This document shows positions 1-7,693 of a DNA stretch of 10,244 bases, in pieces. Origin of the DNA: Noviherbaspirillum_A sp963522035 (GTDB lineage Bacteria; Pseudomonadota; Gammaproteobacteria; Burkholderiales; Burkholderiaceae_D); the NCBI GenBank assembly GCA_963522035.1, contig CAUQYP010000160.1, positions 1 through 10,244 of the forward strand. Reading direction: 5' to 3'. The notes under the pieces were generated by a model. The model saw nothing but the letters and a program-made list of their open reading frames with translations, was not told the DNA's origin and ran no database searches. Position numbers and translations under genes: made by a program. The first letter of the stretch is position 1; each line of letters starts with the position of its first letter.

Positions 1-48
1 TGCAACTGCAACTGCAACTGCAACTGCAACTGCAACTGCAACTGCAAC
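1..48. repeat. Perfect hexamer run (TGCAAC)8, open at the window edge
   Basis: Eight uninterrupted copies of TGCAAC begin at the first base, so the run probably extends beyond the window. The last copy overlaps the first unit of the adjacent 28-bp array, which itself begins GCAAC. The hexamer therefore looks like slippage expansion of the array's CTGCAACTG junction (compare 126-133). A run of this kind is prone to length change. No open reading frame of plausible composition uses it. Confidence 0.95.
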
Positions 49-173
49 CGTCGCTACGCGGAACGTCAAACGCAACTGTCGCTACGCGGAACGTCAACAG
101 CAACTGTCGCTGCGCGGTACGTCAACTGCAACTGTCGCTACGCGGAACGTCAAACGCAACTGTCGCTGCGCGG
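44..173. repeat. 28-bp tandem repeat array, about 4.6 copies
   Basis: Units start at 44, 72, 100, 128 and 156; the last is cut after 18 bases. Each starts GCAACTGTCGCTRCGCGG and ends ACGTCAA plus two variable bases. Units differ mainly at A/G in the CTACG/CTGCG position and at the last bases. The period of 28 is not a multiple of three, so the array does not encode a repeated peptide. There are no unique spacers between units, so it is not a CRISPR array. It lies downstream of the cyclase gene that ends at 228, and the same core returns in inverted orientation at the right end of the window. Confidence 0.93.
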
Positions 174-223
174 AAGCGGCGTTTCCGGTGCAAGCCGGCC
201 AGGGCAACCCAGCATGAAATGCG
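156..223 (-). repeat. Left copy of a gene-3'-end repeat element
   Basis: Read on the minus strand, this stretch starts five bases after the cyclase TAG stop with CGCATTTCATGCTGG. It continues through GCTTGC and ends CTTCCGCGCAGCGACAG plus TTGC, where the 28-bp array begins. The same order occurs on the plus strand at 10162-10216, directly after the stop of the last gene. The terminal 21 bases (156-176 versus 10196-10216) are identical. This left copy has about 13 extra bases near 198-210 and lacks one T of the T run. It may act as a transcript 3'-end structure or be a dispersed non-coding repeat; the role is inferred. Confidence 0.85.
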
Positions 224-227
224 CCAG

Positions 228-1271
228 CTAGAAAAATTCCACGCTGCCGCTGGCGTCCTGGGCATGCAGCAGGTTCTCGGCAACCAGCCGGTCATACAGC
301 TGCACCTGGTTCCGGCCATGCTGCTTGGCATAGTAGAGCGCCTGGTCCGCATGACCAAGCACCACCACCGGCGTATCGCCGCTGATGCTGACGAAGCCAA
401 GGCTGATGGTGACCCGGCCCACCTGGGGAAACGGATATTGTTCAATGGCCTTGCGCAAGCGCTCGAACACCATGGTCGCGTTCTCCAGGGTCGCCGAACG
501 CAGCAGGATCACGAATTCCTCGCCACCGAAACGAAAGATCCTTTCGTTGGCGCGAAAAGACGACTTCAGCAGATTGGCCAGCAGGATCAGCACTTCGTCG
601 CCGTACAGGTGGCCGAAGCGGTCGTTGATCCGCTTGAAATGGTCGATGTCCACCACGGCCAGCCAGTTTTCACGTGCCTGTTCGCTATGCCGGCGCTCGG
701 GCTGGCCGGGCAGGACAATTTGCCTTTGAACGACGCACTGCGCCGTCATGCGGGCAAACCGGGCATCGAAGGTCTTGCGGTTCAGCAAACCGGTCAGGGA
801 GTCGCGCTCGCTGTAGTCCAGCAGGCCCTGGTGATTCGCATAGACTGTGACGAGGCCTTCGATGGCCAGGCGGGTTTCGTCGTCGCAACGGCTCTGGTAG
901 GAAAGCCGGATACAGCAGTGGATGCGGTCGTTCAGCCATACCGGCAGCCACATCAGGTACAGGCCGTTTTCATCGCGCGCTTCCACCTTCGAAGCGTGGC
1001 GCTGAATGCCCTCCGCAAGCTGCAGTGGACACGGTGCCGGCTGGCTCTCGGGCGCCGTGCCCGGCACGCTGTCGAAGTAGGTCCGCACTGCATGCTGTTC
1101 CGCCACGGCCTTCACTTGCACGAACAGGCTGTCGTTGGCCTGCGTCACGTCGAGCACGGCAACCGACACCGCGCAGGTCAGTTGCTGCAGGGCGGTAATG
1201 GCCGCGAGATCGAGTTGGTCATGCTCGCGGCAGCGTGTGATTTCTGCAAGATGATGGAGAAATGCTTTCAA
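228..1271 (-). CDS. Diguanylate cyclase (GGDEF domain), soluble, TTG start
   Basis: Predicted to make cyclic di-GMP from two GTP in the cytoplasm. The GGDEF domain covers roughly residues 150-330 of 347. DSLTGLLNR is at 157-165, the metal-binding VDIDHFK at 207-213 (Asp208) and the active-site signature FGGEEF at 248-253. The product-inhibition site RxxD is replaced by RANE (240-243) at the expected spacing, so feedback control may be weakened. About 150 N-terminal residues match no domain I recognise and show no clear membrane helix. The open frame runs upstream to 1661, but codons before 1271 belong to another gene in another frame. TTG at 1271, five bases after GAGGAA, gives a natural N terminus (MKAFLHHLAEITRC). 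It lies about 40 bases after the broken small gene, as in an operon. Family assignment is firm; the start is fairly sure. Confidence 0.9.
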   Translation of the reverse strand: MKAFLHHLAEITRCREHDQLDLAAITALQQLTCAVSVAVLDVTQANDSLFVQVKAVAEQHAVRTYFDSVPGTAPESQPAPCPLQLAEGIQRHASKVEARDENGLYLMWLPVWLNDRIHCCIRLSYQSRCDDETRLAIEGLVTVYANHQGLLDYSERDSLTGLLNRKTFDARFARMTAQCVVQRQIVLPGQPERRHSEQARENWLAVVDIDHFKRINDRFGHLYGDEVLILLANLLKSSFRANERIFRFGGEEFVILLRSATLENATMVFERLRKAIEQYPFPQVGRVTISLGFVSISGDTPVVVLGHADQALYYAKQHGRNQVQLYDRLVAENLLHAQDASGSVEFF

Positions 1272-1276
1272 ATAAA

Positions 1277-1282
1277 TTCCTC
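1277..1282 (-). promoter_or_regulatory. Ribosome binding site that fixes the TTG start of the cyclase
   Basis: The minus strand reads GAGGAA, then five bases, then TTG at 1271. No ATG or GTG in this frame further upstream has a comparable site, and the protein becomes family-like only from here. The motif therefore decides the start. Confidence 0.6.
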
Positions 1283-1311
1283 GGTCCGTCAGCAGGGAAT
1301 GGTCGGCGGCT

Positions 1312-1643
1312 TCACTGCCGCAGGAGACTGGTGATTTTTGCCGACAGTGTGCCATACGGCGCATGGGCTGGAACGCAGCGTTCGATTTGGAATGCCGGTC
1401 CCTTGAGCAGCCTTCCCATTTCGTCCAGCGTGGCATGCAGGTCCCAGCGCATCCGCGCGTCATCCTCGTCCAGGTCCAGCAATTCAAGCAACTCGGGCGT
1501 GATGCCGCACTGGCGTGCCAGCGCCTGCAACTGCTACAGGCGTTCACCAGCAAACTGGTAATGCGAGCCAGCCGGCATCCGACCTCGATGTTGCGTTGAA
1601 CGCCTCGGTGCAAGCCAGTGTCCAGGGGCAAATACCAGTCCAT
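1312..1643 (-). pseudogene. Small gene of unknown function, apparently frameshifted
   Basis: Two reading frames each hold half of a natural-looking protein of about 110 residues. From ATG at 1643 the first frame gives MDWYLPLDTGLHRGVQRNIE and runs to the codon at 1538-1536. From about 1533 the next frame gives QLQALARQCGITPELLELLD, continues with an acidic helical stretch, and ends LSAKITSLLRQ at the TGA at 1312. Between them the second frame has a TAG (1536-1534). Restoring one base near 1534-1536 would join the halves, and each half shows the host's G/C-rich third positions only in its own frame. A TTG at 1661 is another possible start. I do not recognise the family. It sits between the YfiR-type gene and the cyclase and is probably co-transcribed with the cyclase. 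A sequencing error is the main alternative to a true mutation. Confidence 0.5.
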
Positions 1644-1671
1644 CGAAAAATATTGTGCCAACGCAATAAGT

Positions 1672-1759
1672 CTATTTGAGAAATAGTGCGATGAGGAATT
1701 ATTCTATTGGAAATGCTTTTTTTAGGCATTGTTTGTTGCTGGCTGACACCAACAACAAC
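1672..1759 (-). terminator. AT-rich gap with inverted repeats after the YfiR-type gene
   Basis: This spacer is clearly richer in A/T than its surroundings. Just after the YfiR-type stop, TTGTTG (1733-1738) pairs with CAACAA (1750-1755) over an 11-base loop. A second hairpin pairs AATGC (1712-1716) with GCATT (1726-1730) around an A/T loop. Neither is followed by a proper T run on the minus strand, so an intrinsic terminator is only possible. The gap could equally hold a promoter for the two downstream genes, but no convincing -35/-10 pair is visible. Confidence 0.25.
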
Positions 1760-2305
1760 TCAGCGCGACGGGGCTGTCCGGACGTGCAGCGCGACCCCCA
1801 GCATCCTGGAACTGACCTTGAGGCCGGCTTCTTCCAGCGTGTCGAGTGCGACTTCAAACCGTACCCGGCCGTCGACCACCCGGAAGTTGATCATGCTTCC
1901 CTGGTCGAGCGCGCCTTCGGCTTCGGTGACGACCAGCACCGGAACATGCCTGCCGCGCGGCGGCAGCCGACGGGCGCCGGCGCCAACGAAGACGGCATGC
2001 ATGCCCTCCATCGATTCCCCCGCCTTCATGCGCCTGACGCTGACGGTCCGGCCATTTACCGTCCTCGAGGCGACGACTGTTGCCAGTTCGTCGGCGATGG
2101 CGTCGGCGCCGATCACGGCAATGACATAGGGCGCACCGGGCGGCAAAACGGCCGCTGGCCATTCCACGTAAGGGAGGAAGCGGAATAGCGAGGCCGCCAT
2201 TACCTGGTTCTGCAGAACGGCTGGCGATATGTCCTGTCCGCCCGCAGCGGACCAGGCGAGCCCCAGCAAGGCCGGCGCCAGCCGCAGGAGCCTGCGCCGG
2301 TCCAT
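1760..2305 (-). CDS. YfiR-family (DUF4154) periplasmic protein
   Basis: Member of the YfiR/DUF4154 family. The best-known member is a periplasmic repressor of the membrane cyclase YfiN (TpbB). The 181-residue product starts with a basic, hydrophobic export signal (MDRRRLLRLAPALLGLAWSA), whose RRRLLRL stretch is mildly Tat-like. Family signatures follow: FRFLPYVEWP at 41-50, YVIAVIGAD at 60-68, and a C-terminal block INFRVVDGRVRFEV (139-152) then AGLKVSSRMLGVA (160-172). ATG at 2305 is preferred over ATG at 2332, which would overlap the receptor gene and add residues before the signal peptide; GAGGAA lies 10 bases upstream. It begins 14 bases after the receptor stop, so the two are surely co-transcribed. 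Family is confident; its partner here is not known, because no YfiN-like membrane cyclase is present. Confidence 0.88.
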   Translation of the reverse strand: MDRRRLLRLAPALLGLAWSAAGGQDISPAVLQNQVMAASLFRFLPYVEWPAAVLPPGAPYVIAVIGADAIADELATVVASRTVNGRTVSVRRMKAGESMEGMHAVFVGAGARRLPPRGRHVPVLVVTEAEGALDQGSMINFRVVDGRVRFEVALDTLEEAGLKVSSRMLGVALHVRTAPSR

Positions 2306-2319
2306 CGTTCCTGCTTTCC

Positions 2320-4257
2320 TCAGGAGCGCCATGCCAGCCGGACGAATACGCTGCGCTCGAAGACGCTGGCGTTGGGCCCGGCGCCGAACTCGGTATGGGC
2401 ACGGTCCAGCAGGTTCTGGCCGGTGATGGAGAGTTCCAGGTTGCGCTGTATCTGCCAGCCGTAGCGCAGGTCGAACGCGGTATAAGCAGGAACGGCGGGC
2501 GACTTCAGCGCACCGTTATGGCGGACAGTCAGGTCCAGTTCCTGGCCCGGCCCCAGGTCGTATGACGAACGCAGCATCCAGTGATTGCTCGGGTCGCCAT
2601 TGGCAAGCCCGGTAGCGCCGCTGCTGTCCCGGCTTCCCGGAAGCAGCGCGGTGCGTATGCGCTGCACCACGCCGCCAGCCGAGAGGCGCCAGCCGGCCGC
2701 AGGCTGCCACGTGGCCCATGCCTCCATGCCTCGGGTCGAGCCCCTGGCTTCATTGCGGAACACCAGGCCCGGGCCATCCGGGTTGGGTTCCAGCGTGCGC
2801 AAGCTGTCATAGCGGCTGGCAAACAGCGTCGCCGACCAGGACAGCGTGGAACCTGGCTGCGCCCGGTAGCCGAGTTCCAGCACGTTGGCGATCTCGGAAC
2901 GAAAATCCGGCCCGCCGGCCAAGGCGTATTGCGGCACGCCGTCGATGGACGCCGGCCTGGCCGGGCTGTAGAGATCGCGGTCGATGCGCGACGGCGTGCG
3001 TGCGGCCCGCGAGACCGATGTCCAGAGTAGCTTGTCCTGCGCGGGCTTCCAGGCCAGGCGCAAGGTCGGCAGCACCTGGGTGGCAGTGCGGGTGTCGTTC
3101 TCCAGCTTGACGCCGGCTGTCAGCCGCAGGCTGCGCGACAGCGCCATTTCGTCCTGCACGAACATGCTGGCCCAGTGCAGCGACTCCGCGCCCGGCAGGA
3201 AGGCGATTGCGTTTTCATTCCTGACATGGTCCATGGCAATCCGGTAGCCGCCGCCCCAGGCCAACTGATGGATGTCATCCAGGCGAATCGTATGCTGGAC
3301 CTGTGCATCCAGCGTATGCAGGGTTTCGGCAAAGGCGCCAGGCTGCTTGCGTTCGGTGTAATCGAGTATCAACTGGGCGTTGAGACTGGCGCCGTCGCCC
3401 AGGCGCGTGTTGATGCGTCCGTTCAGGTTGGCACCGCCGATGTCGATGTCGGCCGTGCCGGCCTGCTGCAGCGCACCGCGGTAGGCGTCCCCCTGCAGCG
3501 TCACCTGCTGCGATGCGTCGCTCCAGTCAGCGCGGAAGCCGGTCTGGCGCCGGCGCCAGCCGGTAAGCGTATCGGCGCCCGCGGCGCTGCGCACGCTGTC
3601 GGTTTCAGCCACCTTGCCGTAGACCCGGTAATGACCGCCGCCGTCCAGCGTGCCGCCGTAACGTACACCGCCTGTCTTTTGCCGGTTGCCGCCGCCTGCC
3701 GCCAGCAGCGTGCCCTGCGTGTCGGCAGCCGGCCTGGTAATGATATTGATGACGCCATTCACCGCGTTTGCGCCCCACAGCGTCGCACCCGGTCCGCTGA
3801 TCACCTCGATCCGGCTGATGTCCTCCAGCATCACGTCCTGCGCGTCCCAGAAGACGCCCGAGAACAGCGGGCTGTAGACAGTGCGGCCGTCGATCAGCAC
3901 CAGCAGCTTGTTCGCAAACGGGTTGTTGAATCCGCGCGCGCTCACCGCGTAATTACGGGTATCGACCTGGGCGACCTGGAGATTGGGGGCCAGCCGCATG
4001 GCTTCCGGCAAGGTGACGGCACCCGAGCGGCGGATGTCTTCGGCAGTGATCACGAATACCGACGCCGGGGCGTCCGCCAGGGACTCGGGCCGCTTCGACA
4101 CCGAGGTGATCTGGATGTTGGCCAGCTCTTCCAGGCTCATGTCGGCCAGGCTTGCGTTGCCACCGGTTGCCGCAGCGCAGGCAAGGCCAGCCGAGGCCAG
4201 CAGCGATGCGCCAGCAGCGATCCTCGTCGTCGCGAAACCGGGCTTTCTGATTGGCAT
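2320..4257 (-). CDS. TonB-dependent outer-membrane receptor
   Basis: Predicted outer-membrane beta-barrel of 645 residues driven by TonB, with an unknown ligand. A signal peptide covers about residues 1-30 (MPIRKPGFATTRIAAGASLL, then ASAGLACAAA). A TonB-box-like region with ITSVSKR is at 50-56. The plug domain spans about 58-175, including VFVITAEDIRRSG, ARGFNN, LVLIDGRTVYSP and the conserved GPGATLWGANAVNGVINIIT (155-174). The barrel fills the rest; strands near the end include QNLLDR, and the chain closes FVRLAWRS. An in-frame upstream ATG at 4365 would add 36 residues before the signal, so 4257 is preferred. There is no N-terminal signalling (STN) domain. Receptors of this short, EELANIQITSVSKR type are often found beside YfiR-family and GGDEF genes, as here, which suggests a sensing rather than purely transport role. 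Confidence 0.92.
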   Translation of the reverse strand: MPIRKPGFATTRIAAGASLLASAGLACAAATGGNASLADMSLEELANIQITSVSKRPESLADAPASVFVITAEDIRRSGAVTLPEAMRLAPNLQVAQVDTRNYAVSARGFNNPFANKLLVLIDGRTVYSPLFSGVFWDAQDVMLEDISRIEVISGPGATLWGANAVNGVINIITRPAADTQGTLLAAGGGNRQKTGGVRYGGTLDGGGHYRVYGKVAETDSVRSAAGADTLTGWRRRQTGFRADWSDASQQVTLQGDAYRGALQQAGTADIDIGGANLNGRINTRLGDGASLNAQLILDYTERKQPGAFAETLHTLDAQVQHTIRLDDIHQLAWGGGYRIAMDHVRNENAIAFLPGAESLHWASMFVQDEMALSRSLRLTAGVKLENDTRTATQVLPTLRLAWKPAQDKLLWTSVSRAARTPSRIDRDLYSPARPASIDGVPQYALAGGPDFRSEIANVLELGYRAQPGSTLSWSATLFASRYDSLRTLEPNPDGPGLVFRNEARGSTRGMEAWATWQPAAGWRLSAGGVVQRIRTALLPGSRDSSGATGLANGDPSNHWMLRSSYDLGPGQELDLTVRHNGALKSPAVPAYTAFDLRYGWQIQRNLELSITGQNLLDRAHTEFGAGPNASVFERSVFVRLAWRS

Positions 4258-4290
4258 GGTTTTCCAGGCAGGGAGAATAAGGGAGCAAGG

Positions 4291-4305
4291 CGGCGCCGAA
4301 CGCCG
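4291..4305 (-). promoter_or_regulatory. Hairpin in the receptor gene leader
   Basis: CGGCG (4291-4295) and CGCCG (4301-4305) form a perfect 5-bp GC stem with a 5-base loop. It lies between the proposed -10 box and the receptor start, about 34 bases from the ATG. It could modulate translation or mRNA stability, but a short GC stem in a GC-rich genome may be chance. Confidence 0.3.
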
Positions 4306-4309
4306 CAAT

Positions 4310-4337
4310 AGTTTAGTGGATTTTCCTGCGGAAACAA
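4310..4337 (-). promoter_or_regulatory. Candidate sigma-70 promoter for the receptor/YfiR cluster
   Basis: On the minus strand TTGTTT (4337-4332) and TAAACT (4315-4310) are separated by 16 bases. They match the -35 and -10 consensus at four positions each. This is about 50 bases upstream of the ATG at 4257, in the only sizeable gap in front of the cluster. No Fur-like box is obvious around it. Confidence 0.4.
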
Positions 4338-4364
4338 AACAGGATACCGGCCTGGTCATGTGCA

Positions 4365-4394
4365 CCGGCAGATAGTCTGTGCCGGGTTGCCGGC
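4365..4394. promoter_or_regulatory. Overlapping inverted repeats in the divergent control region
   Basis: CCGGCA (4365-4370) faces TGCCGG (4380-4385) across nine bases, and AGA/TCT inside extends the symmetry imperfectly. GCCGG (4381-4385) also pairs with CCGGC (4390-4394) around GTTG. The segment sits between the two divergent candidate promoters, so it could be an operator serving both transcription units. No known operator consensus is recognised. Confidence 0.3.
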
Positions 4395-4422
4395 TTTACT
4401 TGACCAAGGGGCGCTGTTACCA

Positions 4423-4452
4423 TTGACTGCAAATGGAACATCGTTTTGCTAT
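4423..4452 (+). promoter_or_regulatory. Candidate promoter for the acyl-CoA operon
   Basis: TTGACT (4423-4428) is a five-of-six match to the -35 consensus. TGCTAT (4447-4452), 18 bases on, is a weak -10. A second TTGACC at 4400-4405 lacks a good partner. The direct repeat GGAACA at 4435-4440 and 4455-4460, with starts 20 bases (about two helical turns) apart, straddles the -10 and may bind a regulator. Confidence 0.35.
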
Positions 4453-4458
4453 GCGGAA

Positions 4459-4470
4459 CAACATTTGTTG
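4459..4470. promoter_or_regulatory. Small palindrome CAACA-TT-TGTTG, possible operator
   Basis: A perfect 5-bp inverted repeat with a two-base centre lies just downstream of the proposed -10 box and about 55 bases before the first operon gene. A repressor bound there would block transcription. No regulator gene in the window can be paired with it. Confidence 0.3.
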
Positions 4471-4525
4471 CCTCTGTCGTAAAGCGTTGCAAGCCTAGTA
4501 CCAATCCTATTGGCAGGAGACATGC

Positions 4526-5299
4526 ATGAGCGTCAAAGACTTATTCAAACTCGACGGCAAGGTGGCATTGATCACCGGCGGGTCCCGCGGACTCGGGTTG
4601 CAGATGGCGGAAGCCCTTGCCGAGATGGGCTGCAAATTGGCGATAACCGCACGCAAAGCAGACGAACTCGACGAGGCCAGGCAACACCTCGAAGCCATGG
4701 GCGCCGAAGTTCTCACGGTCACGAACGACCTGTCCGACACCGCCGGCATCCCGGGCATGGTGGAGCAGGTCGTCCAGCGCTACGGCACCATCGACATCCT
4801 GGTCAACAATGCGGGTGCGACCTGGAATGCGCCGGCAGAAGATTACCCGGACCATGCCTGGCACAAGGTGATGAACCTGAATGTCGATGCGCTGTTCTTC
4901 GTCGCGCGCGAAGTCGGACGGCGCTGCATGATCCCGCAGCAGTCGGGCAAGATCATCAATATCGCCTCGGTCGCCGGCCTGCGCGGCAGCGCAACCAATG
5001 TCACCACCATCGCCTATCACACCTCGAAGGCGGCGGCCGTCAACATGACCCGCGCGCTGGCCTCCGAATGGGGCAAGTACAACATCAATGTCAATGCGAT
5101 CTGCCCGGGTTTCTTCCCGTCGAAAATGTCTGCCGGCCTGCTGGAAAAGGTAGGCGACGCGATCATTGCGCGGGCGCCCCTGCATCGGATCGGCGGCGAA
5201 GAGGACCTGAAAGGCTCGGTCGTGTTCCTCGCCAGCGAGGCGTCGCGCCACATCACCGGCCAGGCGCTGGCGGTCGACGGCGGCGTCACCGCGGTCTAG
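4526..5299 (+). CDS. SDR-family oxidoreductase, probably NADP(H)-linked
   Basis: Classical short-chain dehydrogenase/reductase of 257 residues. The cofactor loop TGGSRGLG is at 17-24, NNAG at 94-97, Asn119 in NLNVDALF, Ser148 in NIASVAG, and Tyr164/Lys168 in YHTSK, so the catalytic set is complete. Arg43 follows the second beta strand (AITARK), which in this family points to NADP(H). The Ser-Tyr spacing is 16, a little longer than the usual 12-13. The C terminus ends in the common ITGQALAVDGG. AGGAGA at 4515-4520 precedes the ATG and marks it as the first gene of the operon. Such proteins are often named gluconate 5-dehydrogenase-like. From context I favour a step on an oxo- or hydroxyacyl-CoA, possibly reduction of a 4-oxo group, but the sequence does not fix the substrate. 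Confidence 0.92.
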   Translation: MSVKDLFKLDGKVALITGGSRGLGLQMAEALAEMGCKLAITARKADELDEARQHLEAMGAEVLTVTNDLSDTAGIPGMVEQVVQRYGTIDILVNNAGATWNAPAEDYPDHAWHKVMNLNVDALFFVAREVGRRCMIPQQSGKIINIASVAGLRGSATNVTTIAYHTSKAAAVNMTRALASEWGKYNINVNAICPGFFPSKMSAGLLEKVGDAIIARAPLHRIGGEEDLKGSVVFLASEASRHITGQALAVDGGVTAV

Positions 5300-5341
5300 T
5301 TTTTTTATCCCATCAACAGTGGACGGCCGCGCGCCGTTGAT
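5300..5341 (+). promoter_or_regulatory. T tract and hairpin between the first SDR and the kinase gene
   Basis: Seven T residues (5300-5306) come right after the SDR stop, behind a weak GCGG/CCGC stem (5280-5292). Then ATCAAC (5312-5317) pairs with GTTGAT (5336-5341), and inside it ACGGC (5323-5327) can pair with GCCGT (5333-5337). The stem ends three bases before the kinase ATG, and no Shine-Dalgarno motif is visible there. The structure could tune read-through or translation of the rest of the operon; this is an inference. Confidence 0.35.
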
Positions 5342-5344
5342 TCC

Positions 5345-6424
5345 ATGAGTTCAGATCCGCAGGACCGCTTTACAGGCACCCGCCCGGTGGCGCCGCAACA
5401 TGCGTTCGACATTCCCCGGCTGGCAGCCTGGATGCGCGCCAACGTCGAGGGCTATGGCGGCGAACTGACGCTGGAGCAGTTCAAGGGCGGCCAGTCCAAC
5501 CCGACCTTCCTGCTCGCTGCAGGCGGCAAGAAGTACGTGATGCGCAGGAAGCCGCCCGGCACGCTGCTGCCGTCGGCCCATGCGGTCGACCGCGAGTACC
5601 GGGTCATCAGCGCGCTGGCGCAGACCGACGTGCCGGTGGCGAAAGCCTATGCGCTGTGCGAGGACGACAGCATCATTGGCACCGCCTTTTACATCATGGA
5701 CTATGTCGAGGGCCGCATCCTGTGGAATTCGGCGTTGCCAGACCACAGCCCGGCCGAACGGGCCGCGCTGTTCGACGAGATGAACCGCGTGATCGCCGCG
5801 CTGCACAGCGTCGACTACCGGGCGGTCGGCCTGGAGGGCTACGGCAAGCCGGGCAATTTCCTGGAACGCCAGGTGGCGCGCTGGACCAAGCAGTACCGTG
5901 CGTCGGAGACCGAGCGCATCGAGGCGGTGGAGAACCTGATCGCCTGGCTGCCGCAGCACATCCCGGCCGGCGACGAGACCAGCGTCGTGCATGGCGACTA
6001 CCGCATCGACAACGTGATCTTCCACCCGACCGAGCCGCGCATCCTGGCGGTGCTGGACTGGGAACTGTCGACATTGGGCCATCCGCTGGCCGACTTTGCC
6101 TACCATTGCATGACCTGGCGCATGCCGCCGGGCCCGTCGCGCGGCATGGCCGGGCTGGACCTGCCGGCGCTGGGCATACCGACCGAAGAAGAATATCTGG
6201 CGGCCTACTGCCGCCGCACCGGACGCAGCGACATTTCGCAAGGCGACTGGGAGTACTACATGGTGTTCAACATGTTCCGCCTGACCGGCATCCTGCAGGG
6301 CATCATGGCGCGGGCGCTGCAGGGCAACGCGTCCAGCGCCGAAGCCATGGTGGCCGGCAAGCGGGCGCGGCCTCTCGCCGAGCTGGCGTGGCAGCTGGTC
6401 GAACGCATACAACAACGCAACTAA
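5345..6424 (+). CDS. APH-fold phosphotransferase, candidate hydroxyacyl-CoA kinase
   Basis: A 359-residue member of the aminoglycoside phosphotransferase/choline kinase superfamily, of the acyl-CoA branch that forms the N-terminal domain of ACAD11 and includes LvaA of the levulinate pathway. A glycine-rich loop FKGGQSNPTF is at 47-56 and KYVMRRKPPG at 63-72. The catalytic loop HGDYRIDN is at 216-223 with Asp218 as likely base, and the metal-binding DWE is at 238-240, followed by STLGHPLADF. All kinase landmarks are present, so it should be active. The next gene, 12 bases on, encodes the matching dehydrogenase-fold enzyme, the same pairing that is fused in ACAD11. The likely reaction is ATP-dependent phosphorylation of a 4-hydroxyacyl-CoA. 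Antibiotic modification is unlikely in this context. No ribosome binding site is evident before the ATG. Confidence 0.88.
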   Translation: MSSDPQDRFTGTRPVAPQHAFDIPRLAAWMRANVEGYGGELTLEQFKGGQSNPTFLLAAGGKKYVMRRKPPGTLLPSAHAVDREYRVISALAQTDVPVAKAYALCEDDSIIGTAFYIMDYVEGRILWNSALPDHSPAERAALFDEMNRVIAALHSVDYRAVGLEGYGKPGNFLERQVARWTKQYRASETERIEAVENLIAWLPQHIPAGDETSVVHGDYRIDNVIFHPTEPRILAVLDWELSTLGHPLADFAYHCMTWRMPPGPSRGMAGLDLPALGIPTEEEYLAAYCRRTGRSDISQGDWEYYMVFNMFRLTGILQGIMARALQGNASSAEAMVAGKRARPLAELAWQLVERIQQRN

Positions 6425-6436
6425 TCGGAGACGACG

Positions 6437-7669
<1,233 letters not shown>

Positions 7670-7693
7670 TTTAATTCAAGGAAGCTGTCACCC

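Noticed and set aside
44..173. CRISPR-like array
   Set aside because: Units are directly adjacent with no unique spacers, the units vary internally, and no cas gene is present.
219..1334. Long plus-strand open frame of 371 codons antisense to the cyclase
   Set aside because: It is the shadow of the GGDEF gene; the product has no recognisable domain and is rich in His, Gln and Arg as expected from antisense high-GC frames.
1643..1660. Sigma-54 promoter (TGGCAC at 1657-1652 on the minus strand)
   Set aside because: The -24 half is present but the required GC at -12 is replaced by T bases, and the site abuts the proposed start codon.
1272..1661. N-terminal extension of the cyclase to a TTG at 1661
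   Set aside because: The extra 130 residues contain a Cys/Arg/Trp-rich stretch typical of a wrong frame, while the neighbouring frame reads as a normal protein there; a good ribosome binding site precedes TTG at 1271.
3175..4311. Plus-strand open frame of 378 codons inside the receptor gene
   Set aside because: Antisense shadow of a well-recognised TonB receptor, with no family features of its own.
5345..6424. Aminoglycoside resistance gene
   Set aside because: The fold is shared, but the sequence type and the neighbours (acyl-CoA dehydrogenase, ligase, SDRs) point to the acyl-CoA kinase branch.
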